This document shows positions 9,126-18,497 of a stretch of 60,259 nt of DNA, in pieces. Numbering within the stretch: the first letter of the stretch is position 1; the number at the start of each line of letters is the position of its first letter. The notes under the pieces were generated by a model, which was given only the letters and a program-made list of their open reading frames with translations, was not told where the DNA came from and made no database searches. The DNA is from Colwellia sp. D2M02 (lineage in GTDB: Bacteria > Pseudomonadota > Gammaproteobacteria > Enterobacterales > Alteromonadaceae), in the NCBI RefSeq assembly GCF_018860755.1, contig NZ_JAHKPW010000003.1:1-60259 (forward strand), in the 5' to 3' direction. A program made the position numbers and the translations under genes.

Positions 9126-9180
9126 AACTAATATAAATAATTAAAGCGCCATTATTGCACTTTGGTTGTTTATATTTGTT
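9126..9180. terminator. Probable bidirectional terminator between ROK kinase and TlpA-like genes
   Basis: AATATAAATAA (9130-9140) pairs with TTGTTTATATT (9166-9176) apart from one wobble pair. An inner AAAG...CTTT pair falls inside the loop. The structure lies between convergent genes and has A/T-rich flanks. It is AT-rich and therefore less certain than the other terminators in the window. Confidence 0.4.
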
Positions 9181-9198
9181 AAGTTGAGCGCAGGTTAA

Positions 9199-9675
9199 TT
9201 AGCGTACTTGCTTAAGTGCGTTAGTTATTTCAAGTTCAAATTGCTTTTGTTTTTGCTGATTAAAACCAACATGTGAGCTGATTTTATTACCTTGTCGGTC
9301 AAATAAAAAGCTGCTTGGCATACCTTTGATTGCAAAAGGTTTGACTAAGCTACTTTTGGGGTCATAAATAATAGTGAATTTAGCGGGGACTTCCTGTAAA
9401 AATTTTTCAGCAAAAGACTTTTCGTTATCAAGATTAACACTTATCACCATAAATCCTTGTGAACTATATTTTTCTTCCATCTCATTTAACCAAGGGAAAG
9501 ATTTTCTACAAGGAACACACCATGATGCCCAAAAATCTAAATAAATGACTTTACCTTGGTGCGTTAACATTAGCGCTTCTAGTTTATTTTCAACAGTTTC
9601 GCTTCTCGCGTTCTGACAAAAAACAAGTAAGCCGAAAGTTATCGCTAGCAATATATAAATATTTCGATTAATCAT
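9199..9675 (-). CDS. TlpA/ResA-like periplasmic thioredoxin-fold protein
   Basis: A 158-residue exported thiol-disulfide protein. A signal peptide covers about residues 1-25. The thioredoxin active site WCVPC has Cys53 and Cys56, and the cis-proline loop reads KGMPSSF. This pattern belongs to TlpA/ResA-type reductases or oxidoreductases acting on periplasmic proteins. There are no cytochrome c maturation genes nearby, so I do not call it CcmG/DsbE. It is divergent from the four-cysteine exported protein at 9777; that neighbour has cysteines that could be a substrate, which is speculation. The gene ends in a shared gap with the ROK kinase gene. Confidence 0.83.
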   Translation of the reverse strand: MINRNIYILLAITFGLLVFCQNARSETVENKLEALMLTHQGKVIYLDFWASWCVPCRKSFPWLNEMEEKYSSQGFMVISVNLDNEKSFAEKFLQEVPAKFTIIYDPKSSLVKPFAIKGMPSSFLFDRQGNKISSHVGFNQQKQKQFELEITNALKQVR

Positions 9676-9776
9676 AGAGTTTCTAACATTTTTCCAACAT
9701 AAGTTAACTATACTTAGCTTTATGCTTAATGCACAATACCCTTATTAAATTAAAAGAATTAGGGAGAAATCCTACT

Positions 9777-10277
9777 ATGAATATACTTTCATTAATGTTG
9801 ATCTTGCTATTGGTACTCTCGTCATTATCAGCTTTTGCATCAGCGAGCAGTCCGGCAGCAATAGGCAGTCAGCAAAGTGAAGCGGCGCATAATGCTTGGT
9901 TAAAAGACAGGTTCAAAGAACAGCACCGAGAAATCATTCCGGTTGTTGCCGTAGCTGATATATTTTTCATGTGTAATAAAGAGCGCAAAGTTGATAGTGC
10001 CGACTATAGCTTGAGTGACCTAGTTACTAAGCTTGACCGAGATACTTTAGCTGAAAAACTCATTCTTTGTTTACAAGAAGATACGATGCAGTCGGACACT
10101 GCCTTGAATTTTGGCTTACTGGGTTGTTTTCATGAACAGCTTTCTCACTTACCCGATGAAGAACGCCAACAAAAAATGCAGTTTGTTAGAAAAGCAATTA
10201 ACAACTTGTCTCATGCTGAGCGCAAAAAAAGCTTCACGCAATGTGTAACTGAGCAAGCTATTCACTACCTCAAATAA
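9777..10277 (+). CDS. Unrecognised exported protein with four cysteines
   Basis: I do not recognise this 166-residue protein. I chose ATG at 9777 because AGGGAG lies about 10 bases upstream; an earlier in-frame ATG at 9729 lacks a site and would bury the signal peptide. Residues 1-23 form a typical signal peptide (hydrophobic LMLILLLVLSSLSAFA). The mature part is mostly helical and charged, with Cys66, Cys98, Cys117 and Cys156 in the contexts FFMCNK, LILCLQ, LGCFHE and FTQCVT. The even spacing suggests two disulfides in a small helical periplasmic domain. It is divergent from a TlpA-like gene and about 210 bases upstream of ompR on the same strand. Confidence 0.7.
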   Translation: MNILSLMLILLLVLSSLSAFASASSPAAIGSQQSEAAHNAWLKDRFKEQHREIIPVVAVADIFFMCNKERKVDSADYSLSDLVTKLDRDTLAEKLILCLQEDTMQSDTALNFGLLGCFHEQLSHLPDEERQQKMQFVRKAINNLSHAERKKSFTQCVTEQAIHYLK

Positions 10278-10489
10278 CCTTAGCTATGTTAAGTGTTGAG
10301 TAATTTGGCTGTTTTTCATGTTTAATTCATAAATTGTAACAAATGGCGGCTAGGATTTACTTTTGCGACTTTCTCTTTGTTAGCAATTTCACTTATAGTA
10401 ACATTAATTTTTTAGCGTTTATTAAGCGTTCACTATTTTTAAACAGTGTGGCTTTAAGCGATTTTCATCATAAGTAAAGTGAGTAAAAC

Positions 10490-11212
10490 ATGATCCAAGA
10501 AACACCTAAAATTCTCGTTGTCGATGATGATATGCGTTTACGCTCTTTACTCGAGCGGTACCTAGTTGAACAAGGGTTTACGGTGCGTAGTGCAGCTAAC
10601 TCAGAACAAATGGATCGCTTACTTGAACGAGAAAACTTTCATTTATTAGTGTTAGATTTAATGTTACCTGGAGAAGATGGCTTATCAATTTGTCGCCGTT
10701 TACGCCAAAACTCGAATAACATTCCTATTGTAATGCTTACTGCTAAAGGGGATGAAGTAGACCGTATTATTGGTTTAGAGTTAGGCGCTGATGATTATAT
10801 GCCTAAGCCATTTAACCCGCGAGAATTACTAGCACGTATTAAGGCGGTATTGCGTCGTCGTGTTCAAGAGGCGCCAGGCGCTCCTTCCCAAGAAGAAAAT
10901 ATTATTAGCTTTGGTGGCTATGAACTTAATTTAGCAACACGAGAAATGCAAAAAGATGACGTGAATATGCCGCTCACCAGTGGAGAATTTGCGGTATTAA
11001 AAGCGCTGGTTACTCACCCAAGAGAGCCACTTTCTCGGGATAAATTAATGAACTTAGCGCGTGGTCGAGATTATTCAGCCCTTGAGCGTAGTATCGACGT
11101 ACAAGTTTCTCGCTTGCGTCGTATGTTAGAAGACGATCCCGCTAAACCTCGCTATTTACAAACAGTATGGGGCTTAGGTTATGTCTTTGTGCCTGATGGC
11201 CTTACTGCGTAA
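10490..11212 (+). CDS. ompR: Osmolarity response regulator OmpR
   Basis: A 240-residue DNA-binding response regulator. The receiver domain (about 6-120) has the acidic pocket Asp12-Asp13 and the phosphoacceptor Asp56 in VLDLMLPGEDG, with Lys in the PKPFNP motif. The C-terminal winged helix (about 140-235) includes the OmpR-like ALERSIDVQVSRLRRMLEDD and QTVWGLGYVFVP. Length and sequence fit OmpR of gammaproteobacteria and not the wider PhoB family. envZ follows 80 bases downstream, making the two-component pair that sets outer-membrane porin expression in relatives. Confidence 0.95.
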   Translation: MIQETPKILVVDDDMRLRSLLERYLVEQGFTVRSAANSEQMDRLLERENFHLLVLDLMLPGEDGLSICRRLRQNSNNIPIVMLTAKGDEVDRIIGLELGADDYMPKPFNPRELLARIKAVLRRRVQEAPGAPSQEENIISFGGYELNLATREMQKDDVNMPLTSGEFAVLKALVTHPREPLSRDKLMNLARGRDYSALERSIDVQVSRLRRMLEDDPAKPRYLQTVWGLGYVFVPDGLTA

Positions 11213-11292
11213 TAAGTAATCGCTAACGCCGTGAATATTTTTATTCATTCTCGGCGCAGACTTTTACATAAGTTCGCTTGAATTGAGTTGCA

Positions 11293-12600
11293 ATGAAAAT
11301 ATTACCTCGTAGTGCTTTTGGGCAAACCGTTTTATTAATCGGTGTGCTTCTTTTTATTAATCAGCTGGTTTTTTATGGTGCCTTTGCTGCTTATGTTTTT
11401 GAACCACACCAACAACAAATCAATCAATTATTAGCCAAACAAGTACGTGTTGTATTTATTGATATTGAAGATGCAGAGTTGAGCCCTAAAATGGCTGAAG
11501 CATTTCATAATGAAACCGGTATTGGCGTTTATTATGAGCAAGATGCATTGCAGCTTGGTTTAGCCACTTCTGCTTATTACCCTTATCGTTCTGAGCAAAT
11601 GTCTGCCTTACTCGGCGGCCCTACCGAAGTGAGAGTATCAATAGAAGATGAGCACCTTTTTTGGATTCGTGCGCCACAAGCACCACAATTATGGGTTAAA
11701 ATTCCTTTATTAGGCACCGAAAAAAGTAACTACTCACCGTTAATTATATTTTTGGTTATTATTGGGCTGTTGAGTGTAATTGGTGGTTGGGTTTTTGTTC
11801 GCCAGCTGAATAGGCCTCTAAAATCATTACAAAATGCTGCTGAAGATGTTGGACGTGGTGATTTCCCTGAGCCTTTAGCGGAGCGTGGAACCTCTGAAAT
11901 AATTGCGGTAACACAAGCCTTTAATCATATGTCAAAAGGTATTAAGCAGTTAGAGCAAGATCGAAACTTACTCATGGCTGGCATCTCTCATGACCTGCGA
12001 ACACCACTGACTCGTATTCGTTTAGCAAGTGAAATGATGCAAGAACAAGATGCCTTTTTGAAAGAGGGGATAGAGCAGGATATTGATGATATGAATAATA
12101 TTATCGATCAGTTTATAGACTACTTGCGTCACGACTCTAAAGACAAAGCTGAGCTTGGCGATCTTAATGTGTTAGTCGCCGAAGTGCTAAACGTAGAAAC
12201 GCCGCCAGATAGAAACATTGCTTTTTATGATGGAGAATGTCCACAACTACCTCTTAAACATGTTGCAGTAAAACGTGCTATTGCAAATTTAGTGCAAAAT
12301 GCGCTGCGTTATACCCAAGGTGATATTGAAGTTTACACAGGTGTTGCGAAAGAAAAAGGTTATGCACAAATCATTGTGAGCGACAATGGTGTTGGTATAC
12401 CTGAAGCAGATATTGAGCGTTTATTTCAACCTTTTACTCAAGGTGATACTGCAAGAGGCACTGAAGGTAGCGGCTTAGGTTTAGCAATTATCAAGCGTAT
12501 TGTTGACACTCATGGTGGTAAAATATCGTTATCTAATAAGGAAACTGGCGGCTTGCAAGCTAAAATACTATTACCTCTAAAGAATACCTTTAAAGCTTAA
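11293..12600 (+). CDS. envZ: Osmosensor histidine kinase EnvZ
   Basis: A 435-residue inner-membrane kinase that phosphorylates and dephosphorylates OmpR. Two membrane segments lie at about residues 9-31 and 150-170 around a periplasmic loop. A HAMP domain follows (about 170-225). The phosphorylated histidine is His233 in [12 protein letters not shown]. The ATPase domain has the N box around NLVQNALRY (about 331), DNGVGIP (about 363) and GSGLGLAI (about 392). Length is close to the enterobacterial protein (450). It is translated from the ompR transcript and ends at a terminator shared with the convergent peptidase gene. Confidence 0.94.
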   Translation: MKILPRSAFGQTVLLIGVLLFINQLVFYGAFAAYVFEPHQQQINQLLAKQVRVVFIDIEDAELSPKMAEAFHNETGIGVYYEQDALQLGLATSAYYPYRSEQMSALLGGPTEVRVSIEDEHLFWIRAPQAPQLWVKIPLLGTEKSNYSPLIIFLVIIGLLSVIGGWVFVRQLNRPLKSLQNAAEDVGRGDFPEPLAERGTSEIIAVTQAFNHMSKGIKQLEQDRNLLMAGISHDLRTPLTRIRLASEMMQEQDAFLKEGIEQDIDDMNNIIDQFIDYLRHDSKDKAELGDLNVLVAEVLNVETPPDRNIAFYDGECPQLPLKHVAVKRAIANLVQNALRYTQGDIEVYTGVAKEKGYAQIIVSDNGVGIPEADIERLFQPFTQGDTARGTEGSGLGLAIIKRIVDTHGGKISLSNKETGGLQAKILLPLKNTFKA

Positions 12601-12696
12601 ATAAGCCCCTAGCGATTCAGAAAAATAATTTTGTTGCTATTCAATTTGTTAAATCGCTCTTAAATTGAGTTTAGATTAGCTAAGTTTATTTATTGA

Positions 12697-12728
12697 AAAA
12701 GCCATCACTATCTTCAATGATGGCTTTT
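12697..12728. terminator. Bidirectional terminator between envZ and the S9 hydrolase gene
   Basis: AAAAGCCATCA (12697-12707) pairs perfectly with TGATGGCTTTT (12718-12728) around a 10-base loop. The stem ends in A on one side and T on the other, so it can serve both convergent genes. Confidence 0.9.
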
Positions 12729-12745
12729 TATTATCAGCAATAGTT

Positions 12746-14710
12746 TTAATTCGCTGGATTGTGCTGACCAATAAATTGCTCAATGGCTTGAAGTATTTTT
12801 AATCTGCTTTGCGCTTTAAGCAAATTGTGCCCTTCATTTTCAAGTTCCACGTAAGTGACATTCTTATCTTCATCTTCTAACGCGCTATACATTCTTGAAG
12901 ACTGCTTAGGGCTGACTACTTTGTCAAGCTCACTCGCAATTAATAAAACAGGTACCTTAATGTTATCAACAAAGTTAATGGGTGAAATCGTTTCGAAGTA
13001 ATCATCGGGTAAGGTTTTAGTACGTAATACATCGTCCCAGTAAGCAATGACAGAGTGTTCTTTGCCATAAGTATCTCGGTCATTTTTCATCATAAAATCA
13101 ATATCACTTACCCCATTGATGGCAATTGCACATTGATACACCTCTGGAGTAAAAGCCGCACCAGCTAGTGCGGCATAACCACCGTAACTTGAGCCAACGA
13201 TACAAACTTTATTGGCATCAATCTCTCCCATGGTAATTAATTGATTAACCGCATCAGTCAAATCATCCTGCATTTTTTTACCCCACTCACCTCTACCTTT
13301 TAAGGTAAACTCAGCGCCAAAGCCTTTAGATCCTCTAAATTGTGGCTGTATTACTAAATAACCACGACTAGCAAAGTATTGGCTAAGCCAATCAAAATCA
13401 CTAGTGTCATAAGACTCAGGCCCTCCATGAGGTAAAATAATTGCCGGTAACTTTTCGGTACTATTAACCGCACTGTTTGGAATGGTAAGCAAGGTTGGAA
13501 TGACTAAGCCATCTCTTGCTTTAAATGAAAATTCAACAACATTATTGACAGCTTGCCAGCTGATATCTGGGCGAATAGAGCCAACATGTCCCAGTTGCCC
13601 GTCTTCTAAATAAAGATAGTCGCCGACCAGACCGTCACCTTCAACATGAAAAATAACCTTTTTCCAGTCGCTAGTGTAGTCACTAATATAAATAGAGCTG
13701 TTAGGGAGTTCTTGCTGTATTAGTTGTAGTTTTTTCTGGGTGTTTTCATCAAAAAAGGCATAGCTTGGTTTGAATCCAGCATATCGGACACCAGCCACTA
13801 CTCTATTAATATCGCTTAAAGTTGCTGCGATTTCACTACCTTCTTTAAGAAAAAGTGGCTTAGAGAGTTTGCCAGTATTTAATGAAAGTAAATAATACGC
13901 GCTACCTTGAGTTGTACTATTTTTTAACATGACTAAAGACTTGCCGTCAGCGGTCACTCCAGTAAAGCTCTTTTTAGTGTATTCAGTACTTTCTTGAAAG
14001 ACTACCTGCCACTTATCATCTTTGCGTACCTCAATGGTATGCAGGTCATCATCATTATTAAAACGCTCACGTGCCAGTACTTGGTCAGTATTTGGCTTTA
14101 TAAAGTAATCTATGGTGTCCTCGGTGCCTCTAATATGCGTTCTGGGCTTTCTACCGGGGTTTTGTAAGTTTACCGCCATTAAATCATATCTAAGTACAGC
14201 ACCAGTTTTACCTGTTAAAGCAGGCATGTAAGCCCAGTTACCATCAGTAGAAATACCAATGACATTGCCTAAATCTGTTTGGCCAGTGGCAATACCATCA
14301 CCTGGGCGTAATAAAGGGCTTAGCTTTTCATTGGCAATGGTATAAATAAGAGCAGTGTTAACATTATACTTTCCTTGGTAACCGTAAAGCCTTCGGTGTT
14401 TAGATACTACAAACAATAACTGTTCATTATTAATAAAGTAAACTTGCTCAGGCTGAATTTCTGCGATATTCAAACCGCCGATGAGTTTTTGTTTTACGGT
14501 ATCAACAATAACAAAGAGATCTTGTTTATCGTCAGTCATTCTATAAGCAAGCATTTTCCCGTTAGGGGATACAGTCAACATACTTTTGTGAGGGAGGGCA
14601 CTATACACTTCTAAAGGCAGTGGCTTGTGGTTTTCTGCTGGTTTAGCGTGAGCGCTAGTGCAAACAGCTAAGATAATAAGTGTAAAAACAAACTTCATCG
14701 AGGTGATCAT
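12746..14710 (-). CDS. Exported S9-family (prolyl oligopeptidase-like) serine hydrolase
   Basis: A 654-residue exported enzyme. A signal peptide (about residues 1-22, ending AHA) is followed by a beta-propeller-like region (about 30-380) and an alpha/beta-hydrolase domain (about 400-650). The catalytic triad is Ser508 in GSSYGG, Asp596 in ASELDKVV and His628 in NEGHNLL. These fit acylaminoacyl-peptidase/dipeptidyl-peptidase-like S9 enzymes that cleave short peptides. The first ATG is preferred because AAGGA lies 7 bases upstream. It shares the terminator with envZ and has its own upstream gap after pckA. The substrate is unknown; periplasmic peptide degradation is inferred. Confidence 0.87.
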   Translation of the reverse strand: MITSMKFVFTLIILAVCTSAHAKPAENHKPLPLEVYSALPHKSMLTVSPNGKMLAYRMTDDKQDLFVIVDTVKQKLIGGLNIAEIQPEQVYFINNEQLLFVVSKHRRLYGYQGKYNVNTALIYTIANEKLSPLLRPGDGIATGQTDLGNVIGISTDGNWAYMPALTGKTGAVLRYDLMAVNLQNPGRKPRTHIRGTEDTIDYFIKPNTDQVLARERFNNDDDLHTIEVRKDDKWQVVFQESTEYTKKSFTGVTADGKSLVMLKNSTTQGSAYYLLSLNTGKLSKPLFLKEGSEIAATLSDINRVVAGVRYAGFKPSYAFFDENTQKKLQLIQQELPNSSIYISDYTSDWKKVIFHVEGDGLVGDYLYLEDGQLGHVGSIRPDISWQAVNNVVEFSFKARDGLVIPTLLTIPNSAVNSTEKLPAIILPHGGPESYDTSDFDWLSQYFASRGYLVIQPQFRGSKGFGAEFTLKGRGEWGKKMQDDLTDAVNQLITMGEIDANKVCIVGSSYGGYAALAGAAFTPEVYQCAIAINGVSDIDFMMKNDRDTYGKEHSVIAYWDDVLRTKTLPDDYFETISPINFVDNIKVPVLLIASELDKVVSPKQSSRMYSALEDEDKNVTYVELENEGHNLLKAQSRLKILQAIEQFIGQHNPAN

Positions 14711-14861
14711 ATTTATGTCCTTATAATTTATGGCGTTAACCTAAGGTAATTATCAAGGGCAGTCAAGTTTGCTTTATTTGTATTTAAGATAAGGGGTGTA
14801 AGTATGTGATTGAAGTATAATGATAAACTTCAGCCTACCGCTTAGAGTGAGTTTGTGGTAT

Positions 14862-14894
14862 AAAAAAGCCACTAACTATAACGGTTAGTGGCTT
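14862..14894 (-). terminator. Intrinsic terminator of pckA
   Basis: On the minus strand, AAGCCACTAAC pairs with GTTAGTGGCTT (11 bp) and is followed by six T. It lies about 40 bases past the pckA stop. Confidence 0.92.
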
Positions 14895-14934
14895 ACTTTT
14901 GCTCATGAAACTTACCGCAGTTTCATACAACTAA

Positions 14935-16545
14935 TTACAGCTGCGGTCCTGCTGCAACTAATGACTTACCATTGTCTGTATCTGTAAACTTATTGAAGTT
15001 TTTAACAAAACGGTTTGCTAAATCGACTGCTTTGTTATGCCATTCGTTACTGTCTTCATAAGTATTACGAGGGTCTAAAATATCACCTTCAACACCGGCA
15101 ACACTGTTTGGAACTTCTAAGTTAAACATTGGGATAATTGTGGTTTCTGCTTCATCAATTGAACCGTCTAAAATAGAGTCGATAATAGCGCGTGTTGCTT
15201 TAATAGAAATACGTTTACCTGAGCCATTCCAACCGGTGTTAACTAAATAAGCTTCAGCACCAACGGCTTGCATACGCTTTTGTAATACTTCAGCATATTG
15301 TGTTGGGTGTAAGCTTAAGAAAGCTGCACCAAAACAAGATGAGAAAGTTGGGGTTGGCTCTGTAATACCACGCTCTGTACCTGCTAATTTTGCAGTAAAA
15401 CCAGATAAAAAGTAGTATTCAGTTTGCTCCGGCGTTAATTTTGCTACGGGTGGTAAAACACCAAAAGCATCAGCGGTTAAAAAGATAACTTTTTTAGCAT
15501 GTCCTGCACGAGAAACTGGCTTAACAATATTATCAATATGATGAATAGGGTAAGACACACGGGTATTTTCAGTTTTTGAGTTATCGTCAAAATCTATTTT
15601 GCCATCAGCATCAACCGTTACATTTTCTAATAATGCGTCACGACGAATGGCATTATAAATATCTGGTTCATTTTCTTTGCTTAAGTTGATTGTTTTTGCG
15701 TAACAGCCACCTTCAAAGTTGAATATACCGTTATCATCCCAACCGTGTTCATCATCACCAATTAGTTGACGTTTAGGATCGGTTGACAGGGTAGTTTTAC
15801 CCGTACCAGATAAGCCGAAGAAAATAGCGGTATCACCATCTTCTCCAACGTTAGCGCTACAGTGCATTGAAGCGATACCTTGCAATGGTAGGTAGTAGTT
15901 CATCATTGAGAACATACCTTTTTTCATCTCACCGCCGTACCAAGTACCACCAATTAATTGAATTTTTTCAGTTAAGTTAAATGCTACAAAGTTTTCAGAG
16001 TTTAACCCTTGTTCTTGCCACTTATCGTTAACTGTTTTCGCACCATTCATTACCACGAAATCAGGTTCGTATGTTTTCAATTCTTCATCCGAAGGGCGAA
16101 TGAACATATTTTTTACAAAGTGCGCTTGCCACGCCACTTGTGTAATGAAACGTACTTTTAAACGTGTTGCTTCATCAGCACCACAAAAAGTATCAACAAC
16201 AAATAAACGTTGACCTGAAAGCTGTGTGGTTACTAAACCTTTTAAATGATCCCAAGTTTCTGGAGTCATTGCTTTATTGTCATTTTTACCTTGATCAGAC
16301 CACCAAACTGTATCGCGAGTTACGTCATCACGCACAATGTATTTATCTTTAGGTGAACGGCCAGTAAATATGCCAGTATCGACATTTACAGCGCCTAGTT
16401 CTGTGACTACGCCCTTATCAAAGCCGTCAAGGCTCGCTTTAGTTTCTTCACTAAAAAGTAACTCATACGATGGGTTATAAACAACTTCAGATACATCGTT
16501 AATGCCGTATTGCGACAAATCAATTGAGTTTTCTTGGGCGGTCAT
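14935..16545 (-). CDS. pckA: ATP-dependent phosphoenolpyruvate carboxykinase
   Basis: A 536-residue cytoplasmic enzyme that converts oxaloacetate plus ATP to phosphoenolpyruvate, CO2 and ADP, the first committed gluconeogenic step. The phosphate-binding loop GLSGTGKT is at residues 244-251, followed by the metal/ATP motif LIGDDEHGW, and [10 protein letters not shown] is the usual N-terminal substrate segment. Length is typical (about 540). AGGAG lies about 10 bases before the ATG. It has a strong terminator, and its upstream gap carries two copies of an operator-like palindrome, so it is probably a separately regulated single gene. Confidence 0.96.
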   Translation of the reverse strand: MTAQENSIDLSQYGINDVSEVVYNPSYELLFSEETKASLDGFDKGVVTELGAVNVDTGIFTGRSPKDKYIVRDDVTRDTVWWSDQGKNDNKAMTPETWDHLKGLVTTQLSGQRLFVVDTFCGADEATRLKVRFITQVAWQAHFVKNMFIRPSDEELKTYEPDFVVMNGAKTVNDKWQEQGLNSENFVAFNLTEKIQLIGGTWYGGEMKKGMFSMMNYYLPLQGIASMHCSANVGEDGDTAIFFGLSGTGKTTLSTDPKRQLIGDDEHGWDDNGIFNFEGGCYAKTINLSKENEPDIYNAIRRDALLENVTVDADGKIDFDDNSKTENTRVSYPIHHIDNIVKPVSRAGHAKKVIFLTADAFGVLPPVAKLTPEQTEYYFLSGFTAKLAGTERGITEPTPTFSSCFGAAFLSLHPTQYAEVLQKRMQAVGAEAYLVNTGWNGSGKRISIKATRAIIDSILDGSIDEAETTIIPMFNLEVPNSVAGVEGDILDPRNTYEDSNEWHNKAVDLANRFVKNFNKFTDTDNGKSLVAAGPQL

Positions 16546-16616
16546 ATCGAATTCACTCCTAAGTATGACAAATTTTACTTTTGGGTTATGGTGCTGAATG
16601 GTTTTTGAAAGTGCTT

Positions 16617-16706
16617 GTGAAAGTTTTCACTGGCTCTTTAGTGGGTATTTTAGGGGAATAGGAAACAAAACGAAAGTAAAAGTTAGTTTAAATTGAAAGT
16701 TTTCAC
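16617..16706. promoter_or_regulatory. Paired palindromes upstream of pckA, possible operators
   Basis: GTGAAAGTTTTCAC (16617-16630) and TTGAAAGTTTTCACT (16692-16706) share the 13-base core TGAAAGTTTTCAC, a TGAAA/TTTCA inverted repeat with a two-base centre. Their centres are 76 bases apart, about seven helical turns. Two identical sites ahead of one metabolic gene suggest a dimeric regulator, perhaps with looping. I cannot name the regulator. Confidence 0.45.
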
Positions 16707-16822
16707 TATAAATATCATGAATAGTGATAAAGAGAAGAGCTTTAAAGGAGTGTGTTTTTGTTAAGTTAATGTAATTTATGGGTATTTATTGTAGTCGATA
16801 TTAATGTTTTTTTATTTTTAAT

Positions 16823-16885
16823 AATTGCCTTTACCTTGCCCAGAGCAAAAAAATTGCTAAGAGAACACTAAATATAAAGGCAATT
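16823..16885. repeat. Long-spaced inverted repeat with nested hairpin after hslO
   Basis: AATTGCCTTTA (16823-16833) and TAAAGGCAATT (16875-16885) are perfect 11-base inverted copies. Inside them AGCAA and TTGCT form a second, smaller hairpin. It lies just past the hslO stop on the minus strand and could be its terminator or an RNA 3' structure. The T run lies on the plus side (GTTTTTT just after), which does not fit a normal minus-strand terminator. Confidence 0.4.
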
Positions 16886-16895
16886 ACTATGTTTT

Positions 16896-17762
16896 TTAAT
16901 GCTTAACTTTCGAAATGAAACTTTCTAGGCTAGTTTCATCAAAGTCATAAGTCGTGACACAATAATCACAAGTCATCGAAATTTTACCTTGCTCAGCTAA
17001 AATAGCCTTAATTTCACTTGGCTCAATTTGCGCGATGGCAGATAAACATTTTTCTTCTGAACAACCACATAAATAGCTGACTTGTTGAGGTTCAAAAAGA
17101 CTGACTTTCTCTTGGTGATACAAACGATATAGGAGCGCTTCGGCTTCTAAGTTGAAGATCTCTTCTTGTTTGATGGTATTTGTTAACTGCGACAAATGCT
17201 CAAAATCTGTTTGTTGCTGTGCTTTATTTTCAATACTACCATCACCGTCAGGTAATAATTGCACTAAGGCGCCAGCGACTTGTTTACTATCACTAAATAG
17301 CCATACTTTTGTATCTATTTGCTCAGATACCTCAAAGTAATGTGCTAAACAGTCGGCTAAGTTATCAGCTTCTAAAGCAACAACGCCTTGGTATGCTTCA
17401 CCTTGCTTAGGTCTAATGGTTATTACCATGGTACCTTTGCCGATTAACTCGTGCAGTGTTGAACCATCAGTGGTCTGAGTGAGTTTGGCAATACCGCGCA
17501 TTTGTTGATTATTATCGCCAGATACCGACATATAACCTACAGGACCATTACCTTGTAACTGTACGGTTATATCTCCTTCAAATTTTAAGGTTGCGGTTAA
17601 AAGGCAAGTAGCGGCAAGTAGTTCACCTAATAAACGTTGCACCCCTTCAGGGTAATTATGGTTTTTAATGATACTTTGATAGCTACTGCTTAATTGTACT
17701 AACTCACCACGGGCATGGGCATCAGTAAATAGGTAGCGGTTTAAAACATTAAAGTTGCTCAT
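16896..17762 (-). CDS. hslO: Redox-regulated chaperone Hsp33
   Basis: A 288-residue cytoplasmic holdase switched on by oxidative stress and heat. The C-terminal zinc centre has Cys232 and Cys234 (CGC) with Cys265 and Cys268 (CDYC), which form disulfides on oxidation; an extra Cys239 lies between them. The N-terminal core includes the typical GPVGYMSVSGD. AAGGA lies about 10 bases before the ATG. hslR ends four bases upstream, so hslR-hslO are one operon, as in many gammaproteobacteria. Confidence 0.95.
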   Translation of the reverse strand: MSNFNVLNRYLFTDAHARGELVQLSSSYQSIIKNHNYPEGVQRLLGELLAATCLLTATLKFEGDITVQLQGNGPVGYMSVSGDNNQQMRGIAKLTQTTDGSTLHELIGKGTMVITIRPKQGEAYQGVVALEADNLADCLAHYFEVSEQIDTKVWLFSDSKQVAGALVQLLPDGDGSIENKAQQQTDFEHLSQLTNTIKQEEIFNLEAEALLYRLYHQEKVSLFEPQQVSYLCGCSEEKCLSAIAQIEPSEIKAILAEQGKISMTCDYCVTTYDFDETSLESFISKVKH

Positions 17763-17766
17763 GGTG

Positions 17767-18177
17767 TTATATCCTTTCTTTAAATTCTCGTAGTTTACGG
17801 CGTTGCTTTTTGTCTGGTTTAGTGTCGCTAGCAGGGCTTAATAAAATCCCTTGCTTACGTGCTAAGGCATTTTTTTCACGTGTCGCTAAGCTGTTTGTGC
17901 TTTCTTCGTATAAGGTTTGTGCAAAATCAGCATCTTTGCGTTTATCAGCAAGGGCGATAACTGTAACTTCTTTTTCTTCGAAGCCTTGTCGTACTTTTAT
18001 GGTATCGCCAATACTAACTGCTTTGCCTGATTTAGTGCGTTGACCATTATAAAATACCTTGCCGCCATCAATCATTTGTTTAGCAATAGCGCGGGTGCGA
18101 TAAAATCGCGCTGCCCATAGCCACTTATCTAAACGTGTGGAACTGTTCTCTTTGTCTGTTGTCTTTAAATTAGTCAT
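17767..18177 (-). CDS. hslR: Heat-shock ribosome-associated S4-domain protein Hsp15
   Basis: A 136-residue RNA-binding protein. The S4 domain (about residues 14-75) starts with TRLDKWLWAARFYRTRAIAK, the Hsp15 signature, and the tail is basic (KPDKKQRRKLREFKERI). In relatives it binds stalled 50S subunits that carry a nascent chain and helps recycle them after heat stress. ATG at 18177 is preferred over an upstream GTG at 18201 because the extension adds residues not expected in Hsp15. It is the first gene of the hslR-hslO pair and is divergent from gspC. Confidence 0.93.
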   Translation of the reverse strand: MTNLKTTDKENSSTRLDKWLWAARFYRTRAIAKQMIDGGKVFYNGQRTKSGKAVSIGDTIKVRQGFEEKEVTVIALADKRKDADFAQTLYEESTNSLATREKNALARKQGILLSPASDTKPDKKQRRKLREFKERI

Positions 18178-18497
18178 GGATTTATCTGTTTGTGAGTACA
18201 CATTTTAAGACGCATACCGCGATGAATAATTACTTTGATCAAGCGCTGGAAATTTGTGCGCAAATTAACATAAGTGTCATTATTTCGCTATAGACTATGC
18301 TGGCTTTCTCTAAATAATAGTTTAATTGTTACATCTTTGTTAAGTTATGCCTTGTCTTGTTGTTGCATTGCTTGTAGCTTGTTATAGAGTCAAGTATCAT
18401 CAGTGAGTTAAAGAGAATAAATTACATTTACATTTGACCTCATAAAGAAGTCACATTTTAAGTTACACGTAAACGTCACCTTTTGATTAAGAGTAGT
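18178..18497. other. 320-base divergent gap between hslR and gspC
   Basis: This gap must hold promoters for the hslRO and gsp operons. It contains the short inverted repeat at 18251-18266 and, just after, the AT-rich CTATAGACTATGCT, which could hold a -10 box. No small ORF with a good ribosome site is visible. Confidence 0.55.
18251..18266. promoter_or_regulatory. Inverted repeat in the hslR-gspC gap
   Basis: AATTTGTGCGCAAATT has 6-base arms (AATTTG/CAAATT) around a four-base centre. It could be an operator for either divergent operon or a small hairpin in a transcript. Confidence 0.3.

Larger units (their letters stand above)
16546..16895. other. 350-base gap between pckA and hslO with regulatory-looking repeats
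   Basis: This gap contains the pckA promoter region. It holds two copies of TGAAAGTTTTCA (at 16618 and 16694) and, nearer hslO, a long spaced inverted repeat (16823-16885). Only a half-site resembling the HexR operator (TGTAATT at 16770) is seen. No small gene is convincing. Confidence 0.6.

Noticed and set aside
9199..9675. TlpA-like gene as CcmG/DsbE
   Set aside because: No cytochrome c maturation genes are near and the protein looks cleaved, not membrane-anchored.
16767..16785. HexR operator upstream of pckA
   Set aside because: Only one half (TGTAATT) fits; the second half is poor.
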